From: Thermoguttaceae bacterium
GTDB taxonomy: Bacteria; Planctomycetota; Planctomycetia; Pirellulales; Thermoguttaceae
NCBI GenBank assembly: GCA_017454585.1
Contig: JAFTCU010000147.1
Coordinates: forward strand, 1-5,885
DNA length: 5,885 bases
Direction: 5' to 3'
A program made the translations under genes and the position numbers. This document shows positions 1 through 5,885 of this stretch, one piece after another. Position 1 is the first letter of the stretch. Each line of letters starts with the position of its first letter. The notes beneath the pieces are model-generated. The model worked only from the letters and a program-made list of their open reading frames with translations, ran no database searches and was not told the DNA's origin.

Positions 1-1
1 A

Positions 2-1396
2 ATGCTCACGCACCGTTCCAGCGACGCGCCGCTTTTCGACTCGATCCACTACTACGGCCACGGCCGCGAGGGGTTCAAGGTCCCGACCTCGGCCGCGTGC
101 AATTTCGATAAACCGCTCTGCCTGGTCGAGATTTACGGGAATTACCGCGACGGCCAGCGCAACGGGAAGCCGGAATTTGACGATTCCATGCTCTACCGCA
201 GCGCGATGGAGATTTTCTGCCGCGGCGGAAACGTTCTGCTCCCGCATGGCATCTGGACGAACCCGGCCAAAATGTACATTCCGCCGGATATTTCGTGGCG
301 GAACCCCAACCTCCACGGGGCGTTGCCGCAGTACGGCGACTGGGTGAGCCGCATCAGTCTGATCATGCGCTACAGCCGCCACGTCGCGGACGTTGGGATC
401 GTGTACCCGATCGAAAACCTGAAGGCGTTTTTCTTCTTCCACACGAAATTTCCGCCGGGAGAGCATCCGTACGGGCTTTACATTCCGCCGGAGACCGATT
501 ACATGGCGGTGGGCACCGCACTGACCACGCGCGTTCATCGGGATTACACGTACTTGCACCCGGTGGTGATGACCGAACGGTGCGGAGTCGCCAAAAATGC
601 CGCGGGCCAGACCGTTTACCAGCTGCGCAACCAGAACAATTTCGAGGAGTACCAGGTGCTGGTTTTGACCGGCTCCGAGGTGATCTCGGTCCGGACACTG
701 GAGCAGGTCGCCGAGTTTTATCGGGCCGGGGGGAAAGTCCTCGCCACGACCCGCCTCCCCGACCGGGCGGCTGAGGGGCCTGAATTCGACGCCAAGGTCT
801 GCTCACTCGTGAAGGAGATTTTCGGCGTGGATCCGTCCACTCAAGGGGTGGTCGAGGCGAAAGACTGCGGCCAGAACGACATCGTGCTCCCCGAGCATTA
901 CCGCGACTTCCGCCGTGAAAACGCCTACGGCCAGTGGAACTGGGACGTGGACGCGAACGTTCCGGGAAAACGGCTCGCCAGTTTCCGCACCGACCGGGCG
1001 ATCTTCCTCGAAGAACCGACCGAGGACGCTCTGCGCGAGGCTCTGGACGCGCTGATTGCTGTTCCGGACGTGAAAATCGAATCGGCCGACGGCTCAAAAC
1101 TCCCCGCCTTTGACGGGATCCCGCGCTGGAGCTACGACTTTGATGGGATGGTCCAGTACATTCACAAGGTGAAGGACGGGAAAGACTTTTACCTGATCGC
1201 CAACTCATCCGATACGCCGGTGGAGCTGAACGTCACACTTCGCGGAACGTTCCGGAGCCTTTCCCTCTGGGACCCCATGACGGGTGAAATGAAGGAAATT
1301 CCCGCAGAAAAGATTCAACCTGGTAATGGATTTGTGACGATTCAAGGATTTAAACTGGATAAAATTCAGTGTCATTTCATCGTCGGAGAAAATTGA
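2..1396 (+). CDS. Glycoside hydrolase, GH106/rhamnosidase-like, C-terminal part (5' truncated)
   Basis: The reading frame is open to the window edge, and the Met at position 2 is almost certainly internal because the visible 464 residues begin inside a catalytic barrel. The first ~100 residues look like the last strands of a TIM barrel: a hydrophobic strand ending in Glu43 (LVEIYGNY) and another ending in LPHGIW (79-85). A conserved segment follows with PDISWRNP (95-102) and RHVADVGIVYPIE (126-138). Residues ~215-275 resemble a Rossmann/flavodoxin-like domain (YQVLVLTGSEVIS, then AGGKVLATT). A beta-sandwich (~385-462, FYLIANSSDTPVELNVTL, LWDPMTGE) closes the protein. This order matches large GH106-like alpha-L-rhamnosidase-type proteins of sugar-degrading Bacteroidota and PVC bacteria, which act on plant or host glycans. 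Glu43 as a catalytic residue is inference, and the substrate cannot be read from this part. Any signal peptide would lie outside the window. Family call moderate; that it is a glycosidase is more secure. Confidence 0.7.
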   Translation: MLTHRSSDAPLFDSIHYYGHGREGFKVPTSAACNFDKPLCLVEIYGNYRDGQRNGKPEFDDSMLYRSAMEIFCRGGNVLLPHGIWTNPAKMYIPPDISWRNPNLHGALPQYGDWVSRISLIMRYSRHVADVGIVYPIENLKAFFFFHTKFPPGEHPYGLYIPPETDYMAVGTALTTRVHRDYTYLHPVVMTERCGVAKNAAGQTVYQLRNQNNFEEYQVLVLTGSEVISVRTLEQVAEFYRAGGKVLATTRLPDRAAEGPEFDAKVCSLVKEIFGVDPSTQGVVEAKDCGQNDIVLPEHYRDFRRENAYGQWNWDVDANVPGKRLASFRTDRAIFLEEPTEDALREALDALIAVPDVKIESADGSKLPAFDGIPRWSYDFDGMVQYIHKVKDGKDFYLIANSSDTPVELNVTLRGTFRSLSLWDPMTGEMKEIPAEKIQPGNGFVTIQGFKLDKIQCHFIVGEN

Positions 1397-1400
1397 GAGT
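1301..1400 (+). promoter_or_regulatory. AT-rich candidate promoter region for the rrf2-type gene
   Basis: By count the GC content is about 36% over 1301-1390 against about 59% over 1201-1290, although both lie inside the hydrolase reading frame. The patch contains GATAAAAT (1358-1365), which could serve as a -10-like element, but no convincing -35 stands at the right distance. It also carries GATTTAAACT (1347-1356), the exact reverse complement of one arm of the palindrome upstream of the dehydrogenase gene. A promoter and operator half-site for the regulator gene are plausible but unproven. Read-through from the hydrolase gene is the alternative. Confidence 0.3.
1395..1399 (+). promoter_or_regulatory. 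Ribosome-binding site overlapping the hydrolase stop codon
   Basis: GAGAG lies 7 nt before the ATG at 1407 and overlaps the last two bases of the TGA (1394-1396) that ends the hydrolase gene. This supports the ATG at 1407 as the regulator start and leaves room for translational coupling between the two genes. Confidence 0.5.
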
Positions 1401-1406
1401 CAAACC

Positions 1407-1859
1407 ATGAAAATTTCAACCAAAGGCCGCTATGGGATGAGAATTTTATTGGACCTTGCCCTTCACAAAGGGACGGAGCCGCGGATGCTCCGTGACATCG
1501 CGAAGTCGCAGGGCCTTTCAGAGAAGTACCTGAGCCGTCTGATCATCGAGCTGCGTCAGGCGGAGATGGTCGAGTCGGTCCGCGGCGCAAAGGGGGGCTA
1601 CCATCTCGCGAAGGACCCAAAAGAAATCACGCTTCTGGAAATCATCGAAGTGATGGAAGGCCCCGTCGGAATCGTGAACTGCGTGTACAAAGACAACAAA
1701 AAGTTTTGCGATCGCATCGAGACGTGCGGCCCGCGGGAGGTTCTGACCATCGTGAATGAAAAGATCCGCCAGGTTTTGGCCGAATCCACGCTCCAGGACA
1801 TGCTGGACCGCCAGGCCGAAATCGACATTGATTCGGTCACGTGGGACTTTTGCATTTGA
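1407..1859 (+). CDS. Rrf2-family transcriptional regulator, likely Fe-S type
   Basis: This 150-residue protein is full length for the Rrf2 family (IscR, NsrR, RirA, CymR), small dimeric winged-helix DNA-binding proteins. The N-terminus MKISTKGRYGMRILLDLA is the family signature. The helix-turn-helix follows (~26-52, LRDIAKSQGLSEKYLSRLI), then the wing with RGAKGGYHLAKDP (59-71). ITLLEIIEVMEGP (74-86) leads into the dimer helix and sensor loop. The loop has Cys92, Cys101 and Cys107 (C-X8-C-X5-C), the layout of [2Fe-2S]/[4Fe-4S] ligands in IscR and NsrR, although the first spacing is wider than in IscR (X5). A further Cys149 sits at the extreme C-terminus. The gene starts 10 bp after the hydrolase stop and lies 66 bp before the dehydrogenase gene, its likely target given that enzyme's many Fe-S clusters (inference). 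The signal sensed (Fe-S supply, NO, oxygen or other) cannot be decided from sequence. Confidence 0.93.
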   Translation: MKISTKGRYGMRILLDLALHKGTEPRMLRDIAKSQGLSEKYLSRLIIELRQAEMVESVRGAKGGYHLAKDPKEITLLEIIEVMEGPVGIVNCVYKDNKKFCDRIETCGPREVLTIVNEKIRQVLAESTLQDMLDRQAEIDIDSVTWDFCI

Positions 1860-1889
1860 GCGTCTGCGGTTTTTCGAGCGCATTTTAAG

Positions 1890-1906
1890 GAATTAAAGTT
1901 TAAATC
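1890..1906. promoter_or_regulatory. 17-bp near-perfect palindrome, candidate Rrf2 operator
   Basis: GAATTAAAGTTTAAATC is an inverted repeat of two 8-bp arms around one central G, with 7 of 8 positions complementary. It lies in the 66-bp gap between the regulator and dehydrogenase genes, 6 nt upstream of the Shine-Dalgarno and 19 nt upstream of the start codon. Rrf2 proteins bind as dimers to inverted repeats, and NsrR sites also have arms separated by one nucleotide. The AT-rich TTTAAAT arm could overlap a -10 element, so binding here would probably repress. That it is an operator is inference; the symmetry is directly visible. Confidence 0.45.
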
Positions 1907-1912
1907 TACTTC

Positions 1913-1917
1913 AGGAG
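1913..1917 (+). promoter_or_regulatory. Shine-Dalgarno of the dehydrogenase gene
   Basis: AGGAG is positioned 8 nt before the ATG at 1926, a near-ideal spacing, and fixes that ATG as the start of the dehydrogenase. Confidence 0.8.
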
Positions 1918-1925
1918 TTGACTTT

Positions 1926-4799
1926 ATGGCTGAATTTTCATCCTTTTTGGCTTCTCTTCGTCAAATCACATCCAAATCGCGTATTTACACCGACCCGCTG
2001 CGACGGTTGGCATGGGGGACGGACGCAGGGTTTTACCGGCTCGTGCCACAGGTCGTAGTCCGGGCGAAAACCGAGGCGGAGGTCGCGCAGATTCTGAGTC
2101 TTGCCTCACAATACAACGTTCCGGTGACGTTCCGCGCCGCCGGGACTTCCCTCTCCGGTCAGAGCATTTCCGACTCGGTTTTGGTCGTGGCCGGCAAAAA
2201 CTGGGAAGGGTACTCCATCGCCAAAAAAGGGGATAAACTCTGGAACGGGACGAAAGCCGAGATCGACGGCGAGTGGATCACGCTCGAGCCGGGAATCATT
2301 GGCGCGAGGGTAAATCACCTTTTGCAGCCCCTCGGGCGGAAACTCGGCCCGGATCCGGCGAGTATCAACTCCGCGATGATCGGCGGGATCGTGATGAATA
2401 ACGCGTCGGGAATGAACTGCGGCACGCACGCCAACTCGGACCAGACGCTCATTTCCGCACGCATGATTATGGCCGATGGAACGGTTCTGGACACCGGGAA
2501 CTCCGACAGCCGTGAAGCCTTTAAGAGGGAAAAGCCTGAATTTCTGCGTAAAATCGAAGAAATTCGGGATCGAATCCTGAAGAACAAAACGTTGAGCGAG
2601 CGCATCCGAAAAAAGTACGCGATCAAAAACGTGATGGGGCTGAACCTCTTCCCGTTCGTGCGCTTCAAAAACCCGTTCGATATTCTGGCGCACCTTCTGG
2701 TTGGGTCGGAAGGGACGCTGGCTTTTCTTTCGGGCGTGACGCTTAAAACTGTCCCGGACCTTCGGTTCAAGGCGTCTGCGATGCTTTATTTCCGGGATCT
2801 GCCCTCGGCTTCGCGTGCGGTCGTGGCGATGAAATCCGGCCCGACGTACAGCGCGGAAATGCTCGACGCCAAGTCGCTCGGAGCGGTCAGCGACGCTACG
2901 TTCCTGGCCCACCCGGAGATCCCGCATCTGGCCGCCGTTTTGACGGAGACCGTGGCGGAAAGTCAGGCGGAGCTGGAGGAAAATATTCGCAAAATCACGG
3001 CGATTCTGAAACCGTTTGAAACGGTCACGCCCGTGCGGTTCACGGACCGGCCGGAAGAGTACGCGCCGTTCTGGAGCATCCGCTCGGGGATCTTCCCCGC
3101 CGTGGGTGGAACGCGGGACCCGGGAAGCACGTGCCTCATCGAGGACGTGGCCTTCCCGATCGACCGTCTGCCGGAAGCCACCGCCGATCTGGAGGAACTT
3201 CTGAAGCGTCACGCCTACCACGACGCCTGCATCTACGGCCACGCTCTTGAGGGGAACTACCACTTCATCCTGAACCAGAAATTCGACTCGGAGGCGGAAA
3301 CCGCCCGGTACGAGGCGCTGATGAAAGACGTGATCGAGCTGGTGGTCGGAAAGTACGACGGCTCGCTCAAGGCCGAGCACGGGACCGGGCGCAACATGGC
3401 GCCGTTCGTCGAGAGGGAATGGGGGGCCGAACTGTACGGCATCATGCGCGAGGTGAAGCAGCTTTTCGACCCGCAAAATCTTTTGAACCCGGGCGTGATT
3501 TTCAACGACGATCCGCTCTGCTACCTGAAGAACATCAAACCGCTGCCACTCGCCGACGCGCTGATCGACAAATGTATCGAGTGCGGGTTCTGCGAGGTGA
3601 ACTGCATGTCGTGCGGCTTTACACTTTCGTCCCGTCAGCGGATCGTGATCCAGCGCGAGATCGCCCGTCTGGAGGCCCGCGGCGGTTCAGAGCCGCACGG
3701 TCTGGCGACGGCTGGGGAACTGCGCCGGGCGTTTCGTTACCCCGGGAACCAGACCTGCGCCGGGGACGGTCTTTGCTCGCTTTCGTGCCCCATGGGGATC
3801 AACGTGGGCGAACTGACGCACAAACTCCGCGAGCGTGAACTCCCGCCGGGAAGCCTCGGCTACAAGATCGGAAAAGTCTGCGCCCGGCATTTCTCGACGC
3901 TCAAACCGCCGATCCGGCTGGTGCTGAAAGTCGCGGATCTGGGCCACACGGTACTCGGGAAAAGCCTCATGCCGGCGGTCTGCCGCGGGCTGCACAAAGG
4001 CTCCGGGAAACTGATCCCGCTCTGGACCAGCGCCATGCCGCGGGCGTACACGTTCCCGGAAAAGCGGGCGAATATTACGCCCGTGAAGGACGCGCCGACC
4101 GTAGTTTACTTCCCGAGCTGCATCAACCAGACGTTCGGGACGCAGAAACACGCGCCCGATTCCACGCCGCTGGCGGAAAAAACGATCCAGCTCCTCTGCA
4201 AGGCCGGGTATAACGTCGTGTTCCCGAAGAACGCCGCCAGCCTGTGCTGCGGGACCATCTGGGAGAGCAAGGGAATGCCGGACCTGGCGGAAGAAAAGGT
4301 CCGCGAGCTGGACGACGCGCTCTGGGAAGCGTCGCAAGAGGGGAAATTCCCGGTTTTGTGCGACCAAAGCCCGTGCCTCTACCGGATGCGCGAGTGCATC
4401 CAGCGGATGAAGCTCTACGAGCCGGTCGAGTTCATCAGCAAATTCCTCGTGGACCGGCTGGACTGGCGCCCGACTGACGAGCCGATCGCGATCCACATCA
4501 CGTGCTCGATGAAGAAAATGAAGCTCGACGGCGTGTTTCTCGACCTGGCGCGGCGGTGCTCGACGAACGTTCTGGTGCCGGAAAACATCAACTGCTGCGG
4601 CTTTGCGGGCGACCGTGGTTTCACGCTCCCGGAAGTGAACGCCTGGGCGCTGCGCGCCCTGAAACCCCAGCTTGAAGGAACGGGGATCAAAATCGGTTAC
4701 TCGAACAGCCGCACGTGTGAGATCGGCCTGATGACCAATGGCGGCATTCCGTACGAATCGATCGTTTATCTGGTCGATCGGGTCACGACGGCGAAATAG
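1926..4799 (+). CDS. dld: FAD/Fe-S D-2-hydroxyacid dehydrogenase, probably D-lactate dehydrogenase (Dld-II/YdiJ type)
   Basis: A 957-residue single-chain fusion of a GlcD-like flavoprotein and a GlpC-like iron-sulfur protein, of the length and order typical of Dld-II and YdiJ enzymes that oxidise D-lactate or D-2-hydroxyglutarate and pass electrons to the respiratory chain. The FAD-binding PCMH domain spans ~35-280 with AAGTSLSGQ (71-79) and GPDPASINSAMIGG (141-154). The FAD-oxidase C-terminal domain spans ~280-525, with His439 and His446 in GHALEGNYH and Glu484-His485 in AEHGTGR, matching metal/substrate ligands of the D-2-hydroxyglutarate dehydrogenase family. A ferredoxin-like region holds Cys550/553/556/560 and Cys611/617/621. 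Two CCG modules follow (Cys732 with Cys774-775; Cys860 with Cys890-891; extra Cys812, 817, 930). No signal peptide or membrane helix is seen, so a cytoplasmic or peripheral inner-membrane location is likely. No Etf or lactate permease gene is adjacent here. The enzyme class is secure; D-lactate is preferred over D-2-hydroxyglutarate by overall resemblance only. Confidence 0.88.
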   Translation: MAEFSSFLASLRQITSKSRIYTDPLRRLAWGTDAGFYRLVPQVVVRAKTEAEVAQILSLASQYNVPVTFRAAGTSLSGQSISDSVLVVAGKNWEGYSIAKKGDKLWNGTKAEIDGEWITLEPGIIGARVNHLLQPLGRKLGPDPASINSAMIGGIVMNNASGMNCGTHANSDQTLISARMIMADGTVLDTGNSDSREAFKREKPEFLRKIEEIRDRILKNKTLSERIRKKYAIKNVMGLNLFPFVRFKNPFDILAHLLVGSEGTLAFLSGVTLKTVPDLRFKASAMLYFRDLPSASRAVVAMKSGPTYSAEMLDAKSLGAVSDATFLAHPEIPHLAAVLTETVAESQAELEENIRKITAILKPFETVTPVRFTDRPEEYAPFWSIRSGIFPAVGGTRDPGSTCLIEDVAFPIDRLPEATADLEELLKRHAYHDACIYGHALEGNYHFILNQKFDSEAETARYEALMKDVIELVVGKYDGSLKAEHGTGRNMAPFVEREWGAELYGIMREVKQLFDPQNLLNPGVIFNDDPLCYLKNIKPLPLADALIDKCIECGFCEVNCMSCGFTLSSRQRIVIQREIARLEARGGSEPHGLATAGELRRAFRYPGNQTCAGDGLCSLSCPMGINVGELTHKLRERELPPGSLGYKIGKVCARHFSTLKPPIRLVLKVADLGHTVLGKSLMPAVCRGLHKGSGKLIPLWTSAMPRAYTFPEKRANITPVKDAPTVVYFPSCINQTFGTQKHAPDSTPLAEKTIQLLCKAGYNVVFPKNAASLCCGTIWESKGMPDLAEEKVRELDDALWEASQEGKFPVLCDQSPCLYRMRECIQRMKLYEPVEFISKFLVDRLDWRPTDEPIAIHITCSMKKMKLDGVFLDLARRCSTNVLVPENINCCGFAGDRGFTLPEVNAWALRALKPQLEGTGIKIGYSNSRTCEIGLMTNGGIPYESIVYLVDRVTTAK

Positions 4800-4803
4800 A
4801 AAA

Positions 4804-4836
4804 AACGGGGACGACACTGGAAACGCCGTCCCCGTT
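4804..4836. terminator. Intrinsic terminator between convergent genes
   Basis: AACGGGGACG (4804-4813) pairs perfectly over 10 bp with CGTCCCCGTT (4827-4836) around a 13-nt loop. The six A residues at 4800-4805, partly within the stem base, read as a U-tract on the - strand directly after the hairpin, so termination of hisS is strong. On the + strand the hairpin is followed by the weaker TTGTATCATCACTT, so it probably also ends the dehydrogenase transcript, less efficiently. It begins 5 nt after the dehydrogenase stop and ends 10 nt before the hisS stop, so one element serves both genes. Confidence 0.85.
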
Positions 4837-4846
4837 GTATCATCAC

Positions 4847-5885
4847 TTACTTTTTCCAGTAATTTGGCAGTTCGTCCAGCTTAACCTCTTCCTGGGTCTT
4901 CTCCGCCAGATTCTTCACCTGACACACGCCGCGGGAAAGTTCATCCGCCCCGGCGATCACCGCGTAGCGGAAGCCTTTGCGGTCGGCGTACTGGAGCTGG
5001 GCGCCGAGCTTTTTCGGGTCGGGGTAGATCTCCACGCCGATGCCGGTCGAGCGGATGGTTTTCGCCATCTGGAGGTACGCGGGAAGCTGCGTTTTGTCGA
5101 AGTACGGGATGAAAACCTCGGCGGCGGTCTTCACGTCGCTCAGCATTCCAAGCTGCTCCATGGCGGTGAGCAGACGGTCCAGACCCAGCGATGCGCCGAT
5201 CCCCGGGAGCGGATTATTCATGAAGATCCCAGTCAAATTGTCGTACCGGCCGCCCGAGCAGACGCTTCCGAAGCCCGGCAGATCGTCAAGGAACGTTTCC
5301 CAGATCGTGCCGGTGTAGTAGTCCAGCCCGCGAGCGATCGAAACGTCCAGAACGAGGTTTTTCTCGGTGATCCCCACAGCCGCGGCGGCTTCCAGGACCT
5401 GACGCAGGTCGGAAACCCCTTCCTCGCCTTTCGCAGTTCCCACCACCATCGCGGCGATCTGCTCGAGGACCTCCAGGTTGGAGCCTTTCAGAGCCGTGAG
5501 CTTCAGGACTTCCTCCGCCTGATCGGGACTCAGACCGGCAGTTTCGCCCATTTCCGCTTTCACGGCATCATGGCCGATCTTGGCGATTTTGTCCAGTGCG
5601 CGCAGCACCGGGACGGTTTTTTCTTCGAAGCCGAGCTTTTCAAGCAGACCGCTCAGGACCTTGCGATTGTTCAGGTGGATCGTGAAATTCTCGAAACCGA
5701 TGGCGCGGAGCAGGTCGTAGATCACGAGCGTACACTCAATGTCGGCCGAGATGTTCAGCGTCCCGATCGTGTCGAAATCGCACTGCATGAACTCACGGTA
5801 GCGACCGGCCTGCGTGTTTTCGCCGCGCCAGACCGTTGCGATATGGAAGCGCTTGAACGGCATTCCCAACTCGTTGGCGTGCTGG
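4847..5885 (-). CDS. hisS: Histidyl-tRNA synthetase, C-terminal part (5' truncated)
   Basis: This class II aminoacyl-tRNA synthetase charges tRNA-His in the cytoplasm. The frame stays open to the window edge (codons for QHANELG precede the first in-frame ATG), so the TTG at 5869 is not the real start. Roughly the first hundred residues, including motif 1, are missing. Numbering from that TTG, motif 2 is at ~7-36 (RGENTQAGRYREF, then MQCDFDTIG). The histidine-specific motif is ARGLDYYTGTIWE (179-191), whose Arg180 matches the histidine-activating Arg259 of the E. coli enzyme. SGGRYDNL (205-212) and motif 3 GIGASLGLDRL (223-233) follow. The anticodon-binding domain starts near 248 (AAEVFIPYF) and includes the LGAQLQYADRKG segment. 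The region between motif 2 and the histidine motif is long, and the QCDFD signature is typical of eukaryote/archaea-like HisRS rather than the E. coli type. The gene is convergent with the dehydrogenase gene and shares its terminator. Confidence 0.95.
   Translation of the reverse strand, partial: QHANELGMPFKRFHIATVWRGENTQAGRYREFMQCDFDTIGTLNISADIECTLVIYDLLRAIGFENFTIHLNNRKVLSGLLEKLGFEEKTVPVLRALDKIAKIGHDAVKAEMGETAGLSPDQAEEVLKLTALKGSNLEVLEQIAAMVVGTAKGEEGVSDLRQVLEAAAAVGITEKNLVLDVSIARGLDYYTGTIWETFLDDLPGFGSVCSGGRYDNLTGIFMNNPLPGIGASLGLDRLLTAMEQLGMLSDVKTAAEVFIPYFDKTQLPAYLQMAKTIRSTGIGVEIYPDPKKLGAQLQYADRKGFRYAVIAGADELSRGVCQVKNLAEKTQEEVKLDELPNYWKK

Noticed and set aside
2..4. ATG at the left edge as the true start of the hydrolase gene
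   Set aside because: The protein begins in the middle of a catalytic barrel, and only one base upstream is visible, so this Met is most likely internal.
363..1208. A 281-codon open frame on the - strand within the hydrolase gene
   Set aside because: Extremely rich in Arg, Ser and Pro, as expected from the reverse complement of GC-rich coding DNA; no motifs.
1860..1885. Possible terminator after the Rrf2 gene (TGCGGTTTTTCGAGCGCA)
   Set aside because: Only a 4-bp TGCG/CGCA stem can be formed and no U-tract follows in the right place.
1918..1923. TTGACT as a -35 promoter element
   Set aside because: It lies between the Shine-Dalgarno and the start codon of the dehydrogenase gene, so a promoter using it would start inside the gene; no -10 partner serves an annotated gene.
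2106..3476. A 456-codon open frame on the - strand within the dehydrogenase gene
   Set aside because: The translation is rich in Arg, His and Val with no recognisable domain, and it lies fully opposite a gene with clear motifs. It is a shadow frame caused by GC-rich codon bias.
3687..4817. A 376-codon open frame on the - strand within the 3' half of the dehydrogenase gene
   Set aside because: Arg-rich low-complexity translation, no family resemblance, and it runs through the terminator hairpin. Shadow frame.
5867..5869. TTG as the start codon of hisS
   Set aside because: The frame continues upstream to the window edge with residues that fit HisRS (QHANELG before MPFKRF), and motif 1 has not yet been reached.

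Overview
The window holds three genes on the + strand followed by one convergent gene on the - strand: the 3' part of a large glycoside hydrolase gene, an Rrf2-family transcriptional regulator, a long flavin/iron-sulfur D-2-hydroxyacid (probably D-lactate) dehydrogenase, and the 3' part of hisS (histidyl-tRNA synthetase). Both edge genes run off the window. No RNA genes, insertion sequences, CRISPR arrays or long repeats were seen.

The sequence is bacterial, with GC-rich coding regions (near 60% where counted) and short AT-rich stretches upstream of the two internal + strand genes. A carbohydrate-active enzyme resembling the GH106 rhamnosidase-like proteins, next to a single-chain FAD/Fe-S D-lactate dehydrogenase and a HisRS with eukaryote/archaea-like motifs, suggests an uncultured, sugar-degrading, probably anaerobic member of the PVC superphylum (Lentisphaerota/Victivallales or Kiritimatiellota-like). 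This taxonomic guess is an inference from gene types only.

Layout: 2-1396 C-terminal half of the hydrolase; a 10-bp gap in which the ribosome-binding site of the next gene overlaps the hydrolase stop codon; 1407-1859 Rrf2 regulator with a three-cysteine Fe-S type loop; a 66-bp AT-rich gap carrying a 17-bp near-perfect palindrome and a good Shine-Dalgarno; 1926-4799 the FAD/Fe-S dehydrogenase; a strong stem-loop at 4804-4836 serving as terminator between convergent genes; 4847-5885 (-) hisS.

Working model: the Rrf2 protein senses iron-sulfur status, redox state or nitric oxide and controls the adjacent iron-sulfur-rich dehydrogenase through the palindrome at 1890-1906. A 10-bp sequence identical to one arm of that palindrome (inverted) lies in the AT-rich tail of the hydrolase gene, 50 bp before the rrf2 start, and could serve autoregulation. 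The hydrolase and hisS are probably functionally unrelated neighbours. The core families are well known; the regulator-operator-dehydrogenase unit is the part most worth testing.
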